Assembly (NCBI GenBank): GCA_964545925.1
Contig: CAZJHM010000027.1
Location: 1 to 6,418 of the forward strand
Origin: CAZJHM01 sp964545925
Lineage (GTDB): Archaea > Iainarchaeota > Iainarchaeia > Iainarchaeales > CAZJHM01
Direction: 5' to 3'
Length of the DNA stretch: 6,418 nucleotides
The notes under the pieces are model-generated. The model had not been told where the DNA came from. It ran no database searches and saw only the letters and a list, made by a program, of their open reading frames with translations. Shown here one piece after another: positions 5,490 to 6,418 of this stretch (its first letter is position 1; the number at the start of each line of letters is the position of its first letter). The position numbers and the translations under genes were made by a program.

Positions 5490-6389
5490 AAGAGAAGAAA
5501 GAGATAGAAGAACAAATATAATATAAAATAAAAGAAGGATTCCTGCTTTAGTTTTTGTAATTGGATTTTTAAGTAAAAGGAAGCCAAAAAACATTGATAA
5601 AAAGAAAATTGGTAATAAAAAGAAAAGTTCAAAACTAGATAAAAAAGTTGGGATAAAAAGAGAGGGAAGTCCAATAACAAATAAAGGAACTATGATATTT
5701 GAGCCAATTAGTTCTCCAAAAATAATTTCATATTCTTTTCTCTTGATTGCTGAGAGAGCAATTGTGAAATTAGGAAGTGCAGTTCCAAAAGAAACAATTG
5801 TAGTGCTTATTGCTATTGAAGGAATATCTAATTCAAGAATTGAAGTTACTAAAATTTGAGCACTGAAAAGAATAACTATCAAGAGAAAGAGAATTTCAAA
5901 AAATTCTGGAATAATTGAGATTTTTTCTGTTCTTCCTTGGATTTCAGCTTTATTTGATTGGAGTAAATAAAAGATATATACTAAATAAAGAACTATTAGT
6001 GAAAGTGCTTCTGGAAAAGAAATAACTGAATCTAATGCTGAAAAAGAAAGAAGAAGAGCAGAAAGAAACATTATCAGAATATCTAGGGAAAAAGATTTTG
6101 GAATTTCGAGAGAATAGAAAAAAACAAGAACAGGAATAATTAAACAAAGATTAATCATAGTTGAGCCAAAAACATTTCCTACCATTATTGAAGGTTCATT
6201 GTTTAAAACAGAGAAAATCGCAGTTACTAATTCTGGTAAAGAAGCTCCTACTGCTACTAAAATTAAAGCAATTACTGATTTTTTAATATTTAGATGTATT
6301 GCTAAAACAGATATTTTATCTACAAAATAATCACTAGCTTTTACTAAAGTATAAAGAAAAACAATTACTAAGAAAATTGGCCAAATCAT
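5484..6389 (-). CDS. Na+/Ca2+-exchanger-superfamily membrane protein with a degenerate second ion-site repeat
   Basis: A 301-residue protein with about ten membrane helices (near 3-16, 38-62, 69-91, 102-118, 126-143, 161-182, 190-214, 222-247, 251-272, 280-301) and a short polar loop at 144-160, the inverted-repeat layout and length of prokaryotic calcium/sodium antiporters. The alpha-1 repeat reads GASLPE at 48-53 and GNVFGSTMIN at 71-80, keeping the ion-ligand glutamate (E53) plus S76 and N80. The alpha-2 repeat reads GTALPN at 202-207 and GELIGSNIIV at 225-234: the family's second ligand glutamate is N207, the neighbouring Ser is A204, and the usual acidic or polar residue of the GSN-x-x-[ND] motif is V234. 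The fold is clear; the transported ion is not. The ATG at 6389 has an A/T box at the expected distance. No partner gene is visible. Confidence 0.9.
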   Translation of the reverse strand: MIWPIFLVIVFLYTLVKASDYFVDKISVLAIHLNIKKSVIALILVAVGASLPELVTAIFSVLNNEPSIMVGNVFGSTMINLCLIIPVLVFFYSLEIPKSFSLDILIMFLSALLLSFSALDSVISFPEALSLIVLYLVYIFYLLQSNKAEIQGRTEKISIIPEFFEILFLLIVILFSAQILVTSILELDIPSIAISTTIVSFGTALPNFTIALSAIKRKEYEIIFGELIGSNIIVPLFVIGLPSLFIPTFLSSFELFFLLPIFFLSMFFGFLLLKNPITKTKAGILLLFYIIFVLLSLSSLL

Positions 6390-6410
6390 AATTAGGATAG
6401 GTTTTTGGGA

Positions 6411-6418
6411 TTAATAAA
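6411..6418 (-). promoter_or_regulatory. TATA-like box for the exchanger gene
   Basis: TTTATTAA on the minus strand lies at -29 to -22 from the ATG at 6389 and shares TTATTAA with the box of the H1-tailed gene. No Shine-Dalgarno sequence is present. The window ends here, so an upstream BRE cannot be assessed. Confidence 0.4.

Noticed and set aside
5411..5680. Minus-strand 89-codon frame overlapping the tRNA and the exchanger 3' end
   Set aside because: It runs into the tRNA gene and is Phe/Tyr/Leu-rich out-of-frame sequence of the exchanger gene.
5950..6147. Minus-strand 65-codon frame inside the exchanger gene
   Set aside because: It is an out-of-frame Ser/Phe-rich shadow of a clear membrane-protein frame.

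Overview
This window looks like a piece of an archaeal chromosome. It is very AT-rich, and it encodes a flap endonuclease (FEN1) with a PCNA-binding tail and a Hef/FANCM-type helicase-nuclease, which are archaeal replication and repair proteins. It also carries a tRNA-Ser(GCU) with a long variable arm and no encoded CCA. No Shine-Dalgarno sequences are visible, while A/T-rich TATA-like boxes sit about 22-29 bases before the start codons, as expected for leaderless archaeal transcripts. Low GC, tight packing and an uncultivated-type assembly (a 100-N scaffold gap) suggest a metagenome-assembled genome, possibly from a DPANN lineage; that placement is inference.

Layout. At 1-145 the left edge holds the likely 3' end of a plus-strand gene. 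At 134-604 (minus) is a small five-helix membrane protein of unknown function, divergent from fen (656-1678, plus) across a roughly 50-bp promoter region. Tail-to-tail with fen, at 1698-2795 (minus), is an unrecognised protein with a 70-residue lysine-rich, histone-H1-like N-terminal tail and an all-helical body with a roughly 41-residue repeat. Upstream of it on the same strand is hef (2834-5044). Between hef and the tRNA lies about 320 bp with inverted repeats and a 100-N assembly gap flanked by two identical 55-bp copies. The tRNA-Ser (5366-5450, minus) follows, then a Na+/Ca2+-exchanger-family membrane protein (5484-6389, minus) with an altered second ion-binding repeat.

How the genes fit together. 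FEN1 (Okazaki-fragment and flap processing on PCNA) and Hef (stalled-fork and branched-DNA processing) form a small replication/repair neighbourhood. The H1-like-tailed protein between them could be a DNA-associated partner, but that rests only on position and charge. The two membrane proteins and the tRNA have no evident link to repair.

I found no clear new defence or mobile system. The items most worth following up are the H1-tailed repeat protein, the exchanger with a degenerate alpha-2 repeat, the promoter position in front of the tRNA that would allow a leaderless tRNA transcript, and the probable assembly artefact at the N gap.
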